From positions 1-9,166 of the forward strand of contig WFRP01000014.1 in NCBI GenBank assembly GCA_015486505.1: a DNA stretch of 9,166 nucleotides, given 5' to 3'. Of the stretch, positions 1 to 6,137 are shown in pieces; position 1 is the stretch's first letter; the number at the start of each line of letters is the position of its first letter. The stretch comes from Pseudomonadota bacterium. Lineage in GTDB: Bacteria; Desulfobacterota; Anaeroferrophillalia; Anaeroferrophillales; Tharpellaceae. The notes under the pieces were generated by a model. The model saw only the letters and a program-made list of their open reading frames with translations. It made no database searches and was not told the DNA's origin. A program made the position numbers and the translations under genes.

Positions 1-15
1 GAAGCGCAGGCGGGG
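1..15. repeat. Left copy of a 15-bp direct repeat within hsdS
   Basis: GAAGCGCAGGCGGGG at 1-15 is identical to 625-639, 624 bp apart. On the coding strand both encode the PRLRF motif that opens each half of HsdS. Type I specificity subunits are built from two similar halves, and repeats of this kind are known sites for exchanging recognition domains. The repeat probably continues past the left edge, because the right copy is preceded in protein terms by more shared residues (PEF) that would be encoded outside the window. Confidence 0.75.
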
Positions 16-669
16 GGTGGTTTCGCCCTCGCGGGGGAAGAGCTGCTGCATCAACCCCTTCTTGTGCCGCCTGAGGGCTTCCACCTTTTGGGATTGCAGC
101 TCGATCAGCTCATCGAGGGAGGAAAGGCAGTCGGCGATTTTTTGTTGTTCGGCTCTGCTCCTTGGAGTAGGTAAAACAATACTAAAAAAATCGTTTGCAC
201 CTATATTTAAAAGACCATCACTTCGAGCACCGCTTGTTATAAACCTAACCAATTGATGTCCATGAAAATTTTTTTCAAAATATCCTCTAAAAAATTCGGG
301 CACATAGTCATCTTTGAACTCGAAGCTGTAAAATGCGTTTGGCACTGCTGCCTCTTTGAATTCACGCAATTGATAGATTGCCCCTTGGGGGAACGTCTTA
401 GAATTGCCCTTATTATATGAAAATTGCCCTTCCTTAAGGACAATATATTTCTCATATTGTCGTCCGGAAATATCTCTACCAAATTTTTCAGCTTGCGACA
501 CGAAGCCAGCACCGGACGTGATGCTTACAGGTGTGAGCTTTTTTGAATCAATTCGTTCCGTAATACGATTGGTTAGTTCCCCCAACCGCTTCGCCTCCCA
601 CGCCCCGGCATCCCGGAACTCGGGGAAGCGCAGGCGGGGCACCAGCGTTTTTTGTTGTTTACCGCTCAT
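1..669 (-). CDS. hsdS: Type I restriction enzyme specificity subunit HsdS (N-terminal part, runs off the left edge)
   Basis: The frame is open from ATG at 669 to position 1 and gives 223 residues without a stop. HsdS binds the bipartite target sequence and directs both the methylase (with HsdM) and the nuclease (with HsdR). The N-terminus has PRLRFPEF at residues 11-18. A target-recognition domain follows at about residues 30-170. The central conserved helix is AEQQKIADCLSSLDELIELQ (173-192), followed by HKKGLMQQLFP (202-212), a hallmark of the family. PRLRF recurs at 219-223, where the second half of the protein begins, so about half the usual 400-residue protein is visible. The ATG overlaps the dinD stop as ATGA, and GGAG lies 5 bases upstream, so translation is probably coupled to dinD. 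The recognition-domain DNA (about 170-560) is AT-rich, about 39% GC by count over 181-540, against about 63% over 1-120. The target specificity cannot be read from the sequence. Confidence 0.95.
   Translation of the reverse strand, partial: MSGKQQKTLVPRLRFPEFRDAGAWEAKRLGELTNRITERIDSKKLTPVSITSGAGFVSQAEKFGRDISGRQYEKYIVLKEGQFSYNKGNSKTFPQGAIYQLREFKEAAVPNAFYSFEFKDDYVPEFFRGYFEKNFHGHQLVRFITSGARSDGLLNIGANDFFSIVLPTPRSRAEQQKIADCLSSLDELIELQSQKVEALRRHKKGLMQQLFPREGETTPRLRF
625..639. repeat. Right copy of a 15-bp direct repeat within hsdS
   Basis: Identical to positions 1-15. It encodes residues 11-15 (PRLRF) near the N-terminus of HsdS. Recombination between the two copies would remove the whole first recognition domain in frame, since the 624-bp spacing is a multiple of three. 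Confidence 0.75.
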
Positions 670-1508
670 TCGTTCTCCAGTCCCTCGGGATTCTTCAGCG
701 CCTTTTTCTGCTCGGAGGTCAGGCGGCGCTCAACCTTTTTCACATCCTCGGCCGGTGGCAGGCTTTCCGGGCGGATGCCTCGGCCCAGCAGTGTTTGGCG
801 CACGGCCCGGTTGTTGGTGATGTGTTCGTCGGAAATCTCCGGCTCGCTCCGCATGTTATGCTCTCGGGCGTTGTGGATGGTGATCTCGGTGGCGAAATCC
901 TTGGCCTTGAGGATGATGGTGGGAGCAAAATCGGCCAGCGGTCGTGTGGCGGGCACCTTCCAGCTTGCCTTCATGGCCCGGGTGCTCTTGCCGAACAAGG
1001 CCTGGTCGCCCTTGCTGCGAATCAGGGCAAAGTTCTGATTGCCGCCGGTCTGCTCATAGATCACCTTGGAGAGTTCTTTTTCCGTGTCGGCCAGCTTGCG
1101 GCGCGCCGATACCCGCTCGGCCTCCAGCATGCGCTGCTCGATCAGCTCCGCCTTGCGGGTCTGGATGGCGAAGTAGGTCTGGGCGAAGGCAATGGGCGGC
1201 TTGGCAGGGTCGCCGTTCTGGGCGATCAGATAACAGGCATAGCGGGTGAGCATGATGTCGGGGATCTCGCGGCGGCTGCCGGAACCGAGTTCGACCATTT
1301 TCCCGACATCGGCAAAATGGTCTGAAATCTCATGGCCGGATAACTCGCAAGCGGTTTTGGCCTTGGAGATGACATTCAGGAAGTTATCCCATTTGCTGTA
1401 GCCCAGCAGATGTTGAAGATCCCGTGCCAACCAGTATTCAACGCCATTTTCCGTCTCCTGGGCGTGGGCTTCAAAGCTGTCTGTCATCTGGATTATTTCA
1501 TGTTGCAT
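666..1508 (-). CDS. dinD: DinD-family protein (DNA-damage-inducible protein D) in an hsd operon
   Basis: A 280-residue protein that resembles E. coli DinD along its length. Shared segments are the YWLARDLQHLLGY region (residues 25-37, resembling the start of BRO-N type domains), AKTACELSGH (50-59), LTRYACYLIAQNGDPAKP (87-104) with QTYFAIQTRKAEL just after (110-122), and a C-terminal AVRQTLLGRGIRPESLP (235-251). The section from about 160 to 212 (GDQALFGKS, then PLADFAPTIILKAKDFATEI) is also typical of DinD homologues found near restriction loci. E. coli DinD is LexA-regulated and its product has been reported to inhibit RecA activities; whether this homologue does so is inference. A GGAGGA Shine-Dalgarno lies about 11 bases before the chosen ATG, inside the 21-bp gap after hsdR. 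The gene overlaps hsdS by ATGA, so it sits firmly inside the R-M operon. No signal peptide or membrane segment is seen. Confidence 0.9.
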   Translation of the reverse strand: MQHEIIQMTDSFEAHAQETENGVEYWLARDLQHLLGYSKWDNFLNVISKAKTACELSGHEISDHFADVGKMVELGSGSRREIPDIMLTRYACYLIAQNGDPAKPPIAFAQTYFAIQTRKAELIEQRMLEAERVSARRKLADTEKELSKVIYEQTGGNQNFALIRSKGDQALFGKSTRAMKASWKVPATRPLADFAPTIILKAKDFATEITIHNAREHNMRSEPEISDEHITNNRAVRQTLLGRGIRPESLPPAEDVKKVERRLTSEQKKALKNPEGLENE

Positions 1509-1529
1509 GGTCTGAGGTTTCCTCCCTGT

Positions 1530-4508
1530 TCATTGCTCATACACCTCCAGCCCTGAAATCTCTTTGCCCTGGGCGAGCTTCTTGAGTAGCGGCGTCAGGT
1601 CATCCATCAGCGCCAGCTCGGCCCTGGCCCGCGCCTTCCACCCCAGTTTCTGCGGGACAAACAGCTCGGTCAAGGCGTCGGGGTCGAAGATCATCCGGGC
1701 CAGGATATGGTCAATGAAGGATTGCAGGGCTGTGGCCTCCACCCCGTGCTTTTTCGCTATATCGTCGCGCTGCCTTGCATATTTTTCCGCCTTGAATCGC
1801 TCGTACCCCTCGCGGATCTCCTGCTCGGAAAGCCCCTGGCCTTCCTCAAGGGTGTTCACATATTCGATCATCTCCTCGCGCTCATCCAGGAACTTGGCGT
1901 TGCCCCGCAAAAGGCCGATGAGCTGCGCGCGGGTCATCTTCTGCTTTTTCGGTTCGGCCTCGCTGAAGCGGGCGATGAGCTTCATGATGTAGTCGTAATC
2001 GATGAGGGCGGAATCAAAGAGCACGAACTCAAAGTCAAGCTGCTGCACCGGGTCGGCCGGGTCGTGGCCTTTTTCCTGCTTGGCCTTGAGGTCCTTGGCC
2101 ACGTCCAGATAGACGCCCTGAAAGGCCCGCAGGTCGTCGGTGGGCAGGAGCTTTTCAATGGTCTCGCGCAACTCCGGGGCGAGATCAGTGTATTGATCGA
2201 GCTGGGTCCTGAGCCGCTGCACCTCCTTGAACTGGTTGATAAAGGCGGCCCGGGCCTCGTCGCCCCTGAGGTTGGCCACCTCTTCCGGCCTGCAGGAAAG
2301 GCCCTGGGAGCTCATGAACTCCGCAAGCTCCTCCACGGCTCCCTTGAGCTTCTCCACCACCCTGGGCGCCGGATCCACCAGCCAGATTTCCTTGGCCTTT
2401 TCAATCTGCTCGCCGGAAAAGAGGGCTATTGCCTCGTCCACGTTGTCTCTCTGGGCCCGGAAGTCGAGGATGTTGCCGTAGGGTTTGGAATCGTTGAGCA
2501 CGCGGTTGGTGCGGGAAAAGGCCTGGATCAGGCCATGATACTTAAGGTTCTTGTCCACGTACAAGGTGCCCAGGTATTGGGAATCAAAACCGGTGAGCAG
2601 CATGTCCACCACAATGGTGATATCGATCTTTTTGGCGTGCGGCAGGTCGCTGCCCGGATACTTCTGGTCCTTGATCCGCTTCTGGATGTCCTGATAGTAG
2701 AGGTCAAAGGTGTTCAGGTCGAAGTTGGTGCCGTATTGCCGGTTGTAATCGGCGATAATGGCCGCCAGCGCCTCCTTTTTCTTGTTTGGTTCCTTCTCGT
2801 TGTCCGCCTTTTCCTGGGGCAGGTCTTCCTGGAGCTGGGCAATGTCCCGGTTACCGTTGGCCGGTGGCGAAAAGACACAGGCCACATTCAACGGCTGGAA
2901 GTTTTCATCCCCGGCCTGTTTTTGGGCCTGCACCTCTTTGAACAGGCGGTAATACTCGATGGCGTCGTTAATCGATCCGGTGGCCAGCAGGGCGTTGAAG
3001 CGGCGTCCGCCCGTGGCGGCGTCGTGCTTTTCCAGGATGGCCTCCACCACCGCCTGCTTGGCCAGGGTATCGCCGGGCCTGACAGGGGCATCGCCCTGGC
3101 CCTGAAAATAGTCCACATGGAAGCGCAGCACATTGCCGTCATCAATGGCGTGGGTGATGGTATAGGTGTGGAGCGGTTTGTCAAAGAGGTCATCGGTGGT
3201 CCTGTAGCTGGCCTGCTCCCCCTCAATATGCTGGTAGCTTGCGTTCTGCTCAAAGATGGGGGTGCCGGTGAAGCCGAAGAGCTGGGCCTTGGGAAAAAAT
3301 TCGCGGATGGCCTTGTGATTTTCACCGAACTGGGAACGGTGGCATTCGTCGAAGATGAAGACCATGCGTTTGTCGCGCAGGGGTTCAAGGCGTTTTTTGT
3401 ACTGCTTTTTATGATTGCCGTCCAGGGCCAGGCCGAGCTTCTGGATCGTGGTGACTATCACCTTGTCGGCATAGTCGTCGGAAAGCAGACGGCGGACCAG
3501 GGTCTCGGTGTTGGTGTTTTCTTCCACGCAGCCGGGCTGAAAGCGGTTGAACTCCAGCCGGGTCTGGCGGTCGAGGTCCTTGCGGTCCACCACAAAAAGG
3601 CATTTTTCGATGTCGGGATTATCCTTGAGCAGGGTGGATGCCTTGAAAGAGGTCAGGGTCTTGCCGCTGCCGGTGGTATGCCAGATATAGCCGTTGCCGC
3701 GGTTCTGGTGGATGCAGTCCACAATGGCCTGCACGGCATAGATCTGATACGGACGCATCATCATGATCTTGCGTTCCGTCTGGATCAGCACCATGTAGCG
3801 GCTGATCATCTCGGCAAGTCGGCACTTGGCCAGAAACTGTTCCGCGAAATCATCAAGGTGAGTAATCTTCCTGTTGTCGGGATCGGCAAACTGATAAATG
3901 GGCAGAAAACGCTCTGCGGCGTCGAACCGGAAATGCTCGTTTTGGTTATTGGCAAAATACCAGGTTTGTGAACGGTTGCTGACCACAAAGAGCTGCATGA
4001 AACAGAGCAGGGAGTTGGTATAGCCGTTGCCGGGGTCGTTCTTGTATTCAACGATCTGCTGCATGGCCCGGCGCGGGCTGACCTGCAGGGATTTGAGCTC
4101 GATCTGCACCAGGGGCAGGCCGTTGATGAGCAGAATAACGTCATAACGGTGAAAGCTGCTCCTGGTGTTGATGCGGAGCTGGTTGATCACCTCGAAACTG
4201 TTTTTGCACCAGTCCTTGAGGTTGACGAGCTGAAAGTGAAGCGGGGTGCCGTCCTCCCGCTCGAAATCGTTGCGGTGCCGCAGGGTCTCGGCGCAGGCAA
4301 AGACATCGGGACTGACAATGGTGTCAAGCAGCCTGGCAAACTCGGCATCGGTGAGGCTCACCCTGTTGAGGGCCTCGAATTTTTCGCGGAAGTTCTGCTC
4401 AAGAGCCTCGCGGTCACGAATATCGGGGCGATAGGTGTACTTGAGATCAGTGAGTTTACTGATCAGGCCCTGTTCTATTTCCTGTTCTTTTATCATGTAC
4501 AATCCCAT
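1530..4508 (-). CDS. hsdR: Type I restriction enzyme motor/nuclease subunit HsdR
   Basis: A 992-residue protein, close to the roughly 1,000 residues usual for EcoR124I-like HsdR, which it resembles throughout. The N-terminal PD-(D/E)xK nuclease is intact: D123, then E137-L-K139 in LPLVQIELK, and a QxxxY motif at 151-155. The SF2 translocase follows: Walker A HTTGSGKT (277-284), DECH (387-390), FTGTP (413-417), LLTGFD (637-642) and QAFSRTNR (662-669). The C-terminal third is helical and charged and is expected to dock on the HsdM/HsdS core. In the complex it pumps DNA by ATP hydrolysis and cuts far from unmethylated targets. All catalytic residues are present, so it is probably active. The start is uncertain: ATG at 4496 (residue 5), preceded by GGGA at 6 bases, is as plausible as ATG at 4508. 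It is first in the operon, followed 21 bp later by dinD. hsdM is not adjacent. Confidence 0.96.
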   Translation of the reverse strand: MGLYMIKEQEIEQGLISKLTDLKYTYRPDIRDREALEQNFREKFEALNRVSLTDAEFARLLDTIVSPDVFACAETLRHRNDFEREDGTPLHFQLVNLKDWCKNSFEVINQLRINTRSSFHRYDVILLINGLPLVQIELKSLQVSPRRAMQQIVEYKNDPGNGYTNSLLCFMQLFVVSNRSQTWYFANNQNEHFRFDAAERFLPIYQFADPDNRKITHLDDFAEQFLAKCRLAEMISRYMVLIQTERKIMMMRPYQIYAVQAIVDCIHQNRGNGYIWHTTGSGKTLTSFKASTLLKDNPDIEKCLFVVDRKDLDRQTRLEFNRFQPGCVEENTNTETLVRRLLSDDYADKVIVTTIQKLGLALDGNHKKQYKKRLEPLRDKRMVFIFDECHRSQFGENHKAIREFFPKAQLFGFTGTPIFEQNASYQHIEGEQASYRTTDDLFDKPLHTYTITHAIDDGNVLRFHVDYFQGQGDAPVRPGDTLAKQAVVEAILEKHDAATGGRRFNALLATGSINDAIEYYRLFKEVQAQKQAGDENFQPLNVACVFSPPANGNRDIAQLQEDLPQEKADNEKEPNKKKEALAAIIADYNRQYGTNFDLNTFDLYYQDIQKRIKDQKYPGSDLPHAKKIDITIVVDMLLTGFDSQYLGTLYVDKNLKYHGLIQAFSRTNRVLNDSKPYGNILDFRAQRDNVDEAIALFSGEQIEKAKEIWLVDPAPRVVEKLKGAVEELAEFMSSQGLSCRPEEVANLRGDEARAAFINQFKEVQRLRTQLDQYTDLAPELRETIEKLLPTDDLRAFQGVYLDVAKDLKAKQEKGHDPADPVQQLDFEFVLFDSALIDYDYIMKLIARFSEAEPKKQKMTRAQLIGLLRGNAKFLDEREEMIEYVNTLEEGQGLSEQEIREGYERFKAEKYARQRDDIAKKHGVEATALQSFIDHILARMIFDPDALTELFVPQKLGWKARARAELALMDDLTPLLKKLAQGKEISGLEVYEQ

Positions 4509-4531
4509 CCATTGTTTTTATGCATCCAACA

Positions 4532-4562
4532 TTTATATTAACAACTCTTTTTGACCTGATAA
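4532..4562 (-). promoter_or_regulatory. Possible promoter of the hsdR-dinD-hsdS operon
   Basis: On the minus strand a -10-like TATAAA (4537-4532) follows a -35-like TTATCA (4562-4557) with a 19-bp spacer. The hexamers match the sigma-70 consensus at 5 of 6 and 4 of 6, but the spacer is longer than ideal. Transcription would start near 4525 and leave a leader of about 17-28 nt before the two candidate starts. The region is AT-rich (about 32% GC over 4561-4680), so chance matches are likely. Confidence 0.25.
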
Positions 4563-4586
4563 GTAGATATTCAGTACCTTACAGGT
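4554..4586. promoter_or_regulatory. Imperfect inverted repeat upstream of hsdR, candidate operator
   Basis: The arms ACCTGATAAGTA (4554-4565) and TACCTTACAGGT (4575-4586) are inverted with 9 of 12 matches around a 9-bp centre. It overlaps the proposed -35 and lies 46-78 bp before the first hsdR start. Its size and symmetry suit a dimeric regulator, but no regulator gene is visible and no known site is matched. Confidence 0.3.
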
Positions 4587-4618
4587 TATTTTATGCACCA
4601 AAAAACTAGACTTAACAG

Positions 4619-4634
4619 TCAGAAAATGTTCTGA
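4619..4634. promoter_or_regulatory. Perfect 6-bp inverted repeat (TCAGAA-N4-TTCTGA), candidate operator
   Basis: TCAGAAAATGTTCTGA is a perfect dyad with a 4-bp centre, placed about 110-126 bp before hsdR in AT-rich DNA. It has the size of a protein binding site. It does not match the E. coli LexA consensus (CTGT-N8-ACAG). Function is unknown. Confidence 0.3.
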
Positions 4635-4710
4635 TGAGAGTACTTATTTGCGGTAAATATTCGGTTTGTTGTGATTTATGGTTAAATTACTGAGGGCAGT
4701 AGTGAATTTT

Positions 4711-4755
4711 GCTTCGCCCTGCTTCGCACGGGGGCAGAACTAAAGGTCTGTCCCC
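4711..4755. repeat. REP-like hairpin with the GGGGACAGACC motif
   Basis: The arms GGGGGCAGA (4730-4738) and TCTGTCCCC (4747-4755) pair over 9 positions, one of them G-U, around an 8-nt loop. On the minus strand the right arm and loop read GTGGGGACAGACC, a motif I have repeatedly seen in intergenic repeats near REP-associated (Y1, IS200-like) transposases. Just left is a near-duplicate GCTTCGCCCT/GCTTCGCACG (4711-4730, 8 of 10 identical). No transposase gene is in the window, so this is probably a non-autonomous copy or relic. It could also slow or end transcription leaving carA, but no T-run follows the stem on that strand. Confidence 0.5.
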
Positions 4756-4796
4756 ACTTTTGAGCAGTTTGGAAGTAAAGCCGAAAACTTTCTTTT

Positions 4797-4824
4797 GGGT
4801 TGCGGGATTTGTCCCCGCATCAGC
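4797..4824 (+). repeat. REP-like hairpin element, copy 1 (inverted relative to 9139-9166)
   Basis: This 28-bp element, beginning GGGTTGCGGGAT and ending CCCGCATCAGC, matches the reverse complement of 9139-9166 at 25 of 28 positions. It folds as TGCGGG (4801-4806) with CCCGCA (4814-4819) around a short loop. Sequence conservation beyond the stem in a second intergenic region shows that this is a dispersed repeat and not a chance hairpin. It may act on mRNA ends or simply be a REP family member. Confidence 0.65.
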
Positions 4825-4862
4825 CGCCGCGCCGGGATGTTCAAAGAAAAAAAAGGGCGGCT
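4822..4862. repeat. Inverted repeat AGCCGCC/GGCGGCT with an A-rich loop
   Basis: Perfect 7-bp arms at 4822-4828 and 4856-4862 are separated by 27 bases that include a run of eight A. It starts within the 3' end of the REP-like element. On the minus strand the T-run lies inside the loop, not after the stem, so it is not a normal intrinsic terminator for carA. It may be the second stem of a compound REP element. Confidence 0.3.
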
Positions 4863-4903
4863 ATTCGCGGTCAAGTTTACACGATTTTTTGAATTTTCCA
4901 TAA

Positions 4904-4938
4904 ACTTACGACTTACAACTTACAACCTAGAACTTACA
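4904..4938. repeat. Tandem 7-bp repeat (consensus ACTTACA, five units) overlapping the end of carA
   Basis: Five contiguous heptamers fill 35 bp: units 2, 3 and 5 are ACTTACA, unit 1 is ACTTACG, unit 4 is ACCTAGA. On the minus strand the unit reads TGTAAGT. The carA stop codon TAA (4922-4920) and most of its last codons fall inside the repeat. Such an array can change copy number by slippage. One unit more or less would shift the carA frame only in its last few residues. Confidence 0.75.
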
Positions 4939-6083
4939 GTTTCTCCCCCCCACTCATCCATCAATTTCCGGAAACGCTGAAACAGATAGGCTGAATCGTG
5001 CGGCCCCGGGGAGCTTTCAGGATGGTATTGGAATGAGAAGAGCGGGTATTTGCGGTGGCGTAAGCCTTCAACCGTCTGGTCGTTAAGATTTATGTGCGTA
5101 ACTTCAACTTCATCCCCCAAGGAGTCGACATCGACGCAGAATCCGTGATTCTGGGCCGTGATCTCGACTTCACGGGTGGTAAGATCCATTACCGGATGGT
5201 TACTGCCGTGATGACCGAATTTAAGTTTATAGGTTTTGCCGCCCAAAGCCTGACCTAAAATCTGGTGGCCGAGACAGATACCGCAGATCGGCAGCTTCCC
5301 GACAAGCTGTTTAATCTCACCGACAATCTCACCGAGGGCCGCCGGATCACCGGGGCCGTTGGAGAGGAAGAGACCATCAGGATCAAGGTTTAAAACATCC
5401 GCGGCTGAAGTTCCGGCGGGGACTACAGTTACCTGGCAACCAGCCGCTTGCAAAAGGCGTAGGATATTGTATTTAACCCCGAAATCATAAACCACAACCT
5501 TTTTTTCCGCCCGATTGTCATTATTGTACCCGTCTTTAAGATCCCAGGTTGACTGCTGCCAGGTATAATTTGCGGCGGTCGTCACATTATCGACCATATT
5601 GACCCCTTCAATCCCGGGCCAGCGGTCGAGTTTCGCTTTTAGTGATACCGGATCAAAATCTTCGCTGCTGATAATCCCGGGCATGGCCCCTGATTCACGG
5701 ATATGCCGGGTCAGAGCCCGGGTATCGATGCCTTCAAGGCCGATCACCCCGTCTTTGGCCATAAATTCCGCCAGGTCAATCTGACTCCGCCAACTGCTCG
5801 GATAGGCGCAATACTCTTTGACGATAAAGGCCGAGAGAAAACAGCGCCGCGACTCCATATCTTCTTCATTGATGCCGTAATTACCAATATGCGGATAGGT
5901 CATCAATACCATCTGACCGGCATAAGAGGGGTCGCTCAAAACCTCCTGATAACCGCTTAAGCTGGTATTAAAAACGACCTCAGCACAGGCCTCGCCGGCA
6001 GCCCCGAAGGCCCGGCCCGAAAAAAGAGTACCGTCTTTCAATAACAAAACTGCTTTGCTGCCACGTCTAATTGTATCTGCCAT
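4920..6083 (-). CDS. carA: Carbamoyl-phosphate synthase small (glutaminase) subunit CarA
   Basis: A 387-residue protein of normal length for CarA. The N-terminal domain starts with the typical ALLxLxDGTxFxG pattern (residues 11-23) and has FNTSLSGYQEVLSDPSYAGQ (38-57). The C-terminal class I glutaminase carries the nucleophile C270 in GICLGHQ (268-274), SNGPGDP (241-247), and the His-Glu pair H354 and E356 in YHPESSPGPHD (353-363). It releases ammonia from glutamine for CarB, making carbamoyl phosphate for pyrimidines and arginine. AGGA lies 11 bases before the ATG. The gene follows pyrC after 54 bp and is probably co-transcribed. Oddities: carB does not follow in the window, and the final residues (TVSSRL) and stop are encoded by the tandem repeat at 4904-4938, so the native 3' end appears altered. 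All catalytic residues are upstream of that change. Confidence 0.97.
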   Translation of the reverse strand: MADTIRRGSKAVLLLKDGTLFSGRAFGAAGEACAEVVFNTSLSGYQEVLSDPSYAGQMVLMTYPHIGNYGINEEDMESRRCFLSAFIVKEYCAYPSSWRSQIDLAEFMAKDGVIGLEGIDTRALTRHIRESGAMPGIISSEDFDPVSLKAKLDRWPGIEGVNMVDNVTTAANYTWQQSTWDLKDGYNNDNRAEKKVVVYDFGVKYNILRLLQAAGCQVTVVPAGTSAADVLNLDPDGLFLSNGPGDPAALGEIVGEIKQLVGKLPICGICLGHQILGQALGGKTYKLKFGHHGSNHPVMDLTTREVEITAQNHGFCVDVDSLGDEVEVTHINLNDQTVEGLRHRKYPLFSFQYHPESSPGPHDSAYLFQRFRKLMDEWGGETVSSRL

Positions 6084-6137
6084 TTCAGATCTTATCCTTA
6101 AAATTCAATAGAGTCCGACTCATTTGCAAAATGAAAT

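Larger units (their letters stand above)
4509..4919. other. Gene-free region between carA and hsdR
   Basis: These 411 bp contain no convincing gene. The right part (about 4711-4919) is repeat-rich: the tandem heptamer array, the REP-like element and the GGGGACAGACC hairpin. The left part (4509-4700) is AT-rich and should hold the hsd operon promoter. Short reading frames here, such as TTG-started 4709-4903, run through the repeats and look non-coding. No clear terminator with a stem followed by a T-run was found for the pyr operon, so some read-through into hsdR is possible. Confidence 0.6.

Noticed and set aside
237..512. Minus-strand 91-codon frame inside hsdS
   Set aside because: It lies in a different frame from the continuous HsdS reading frame, which shows the conserved motifs on both sides, so it is a shadow.
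795..1325. Plus-strand 176-codon frame opposite dinD
   Set aside because: It overlaps the well-supported DinD gene entirely and resembles no known family.
1707..3971. Plus-strand open frame of 754 codons opposite hsdR
   Set aside because: hsdR on the other strand has all catalytic motifs and full length. The antisense frame has low-complexity hydrophobic and Gly/Val-rich composition and no recognisable domain; it follows from the GC-rich codon use of hsdR.
4570..4640. LexA (SOS) box ahead of hsdR-dinD
   Set aside because: CTGT occurs on the minus strand more than once but without ACAG at the required spacing, and the perfect dyad has the opposite polarity (CAG-N8-CTG). SOS boxes of other lineages cannot be excluded.
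4820..4870. Rho-independent terminator for carA
   Set aside because: The stem AGCCGCC/GGCGGCT is real, but the T-run on the minus strand is within the loop and not after the stem.
4709..4903. 64-codon plus-strand frame in the gap
   Set aside because: It reads through the REP-like hairpins and a poly-A run from a TTG start; no ribosome binding site and no recognisable protein.
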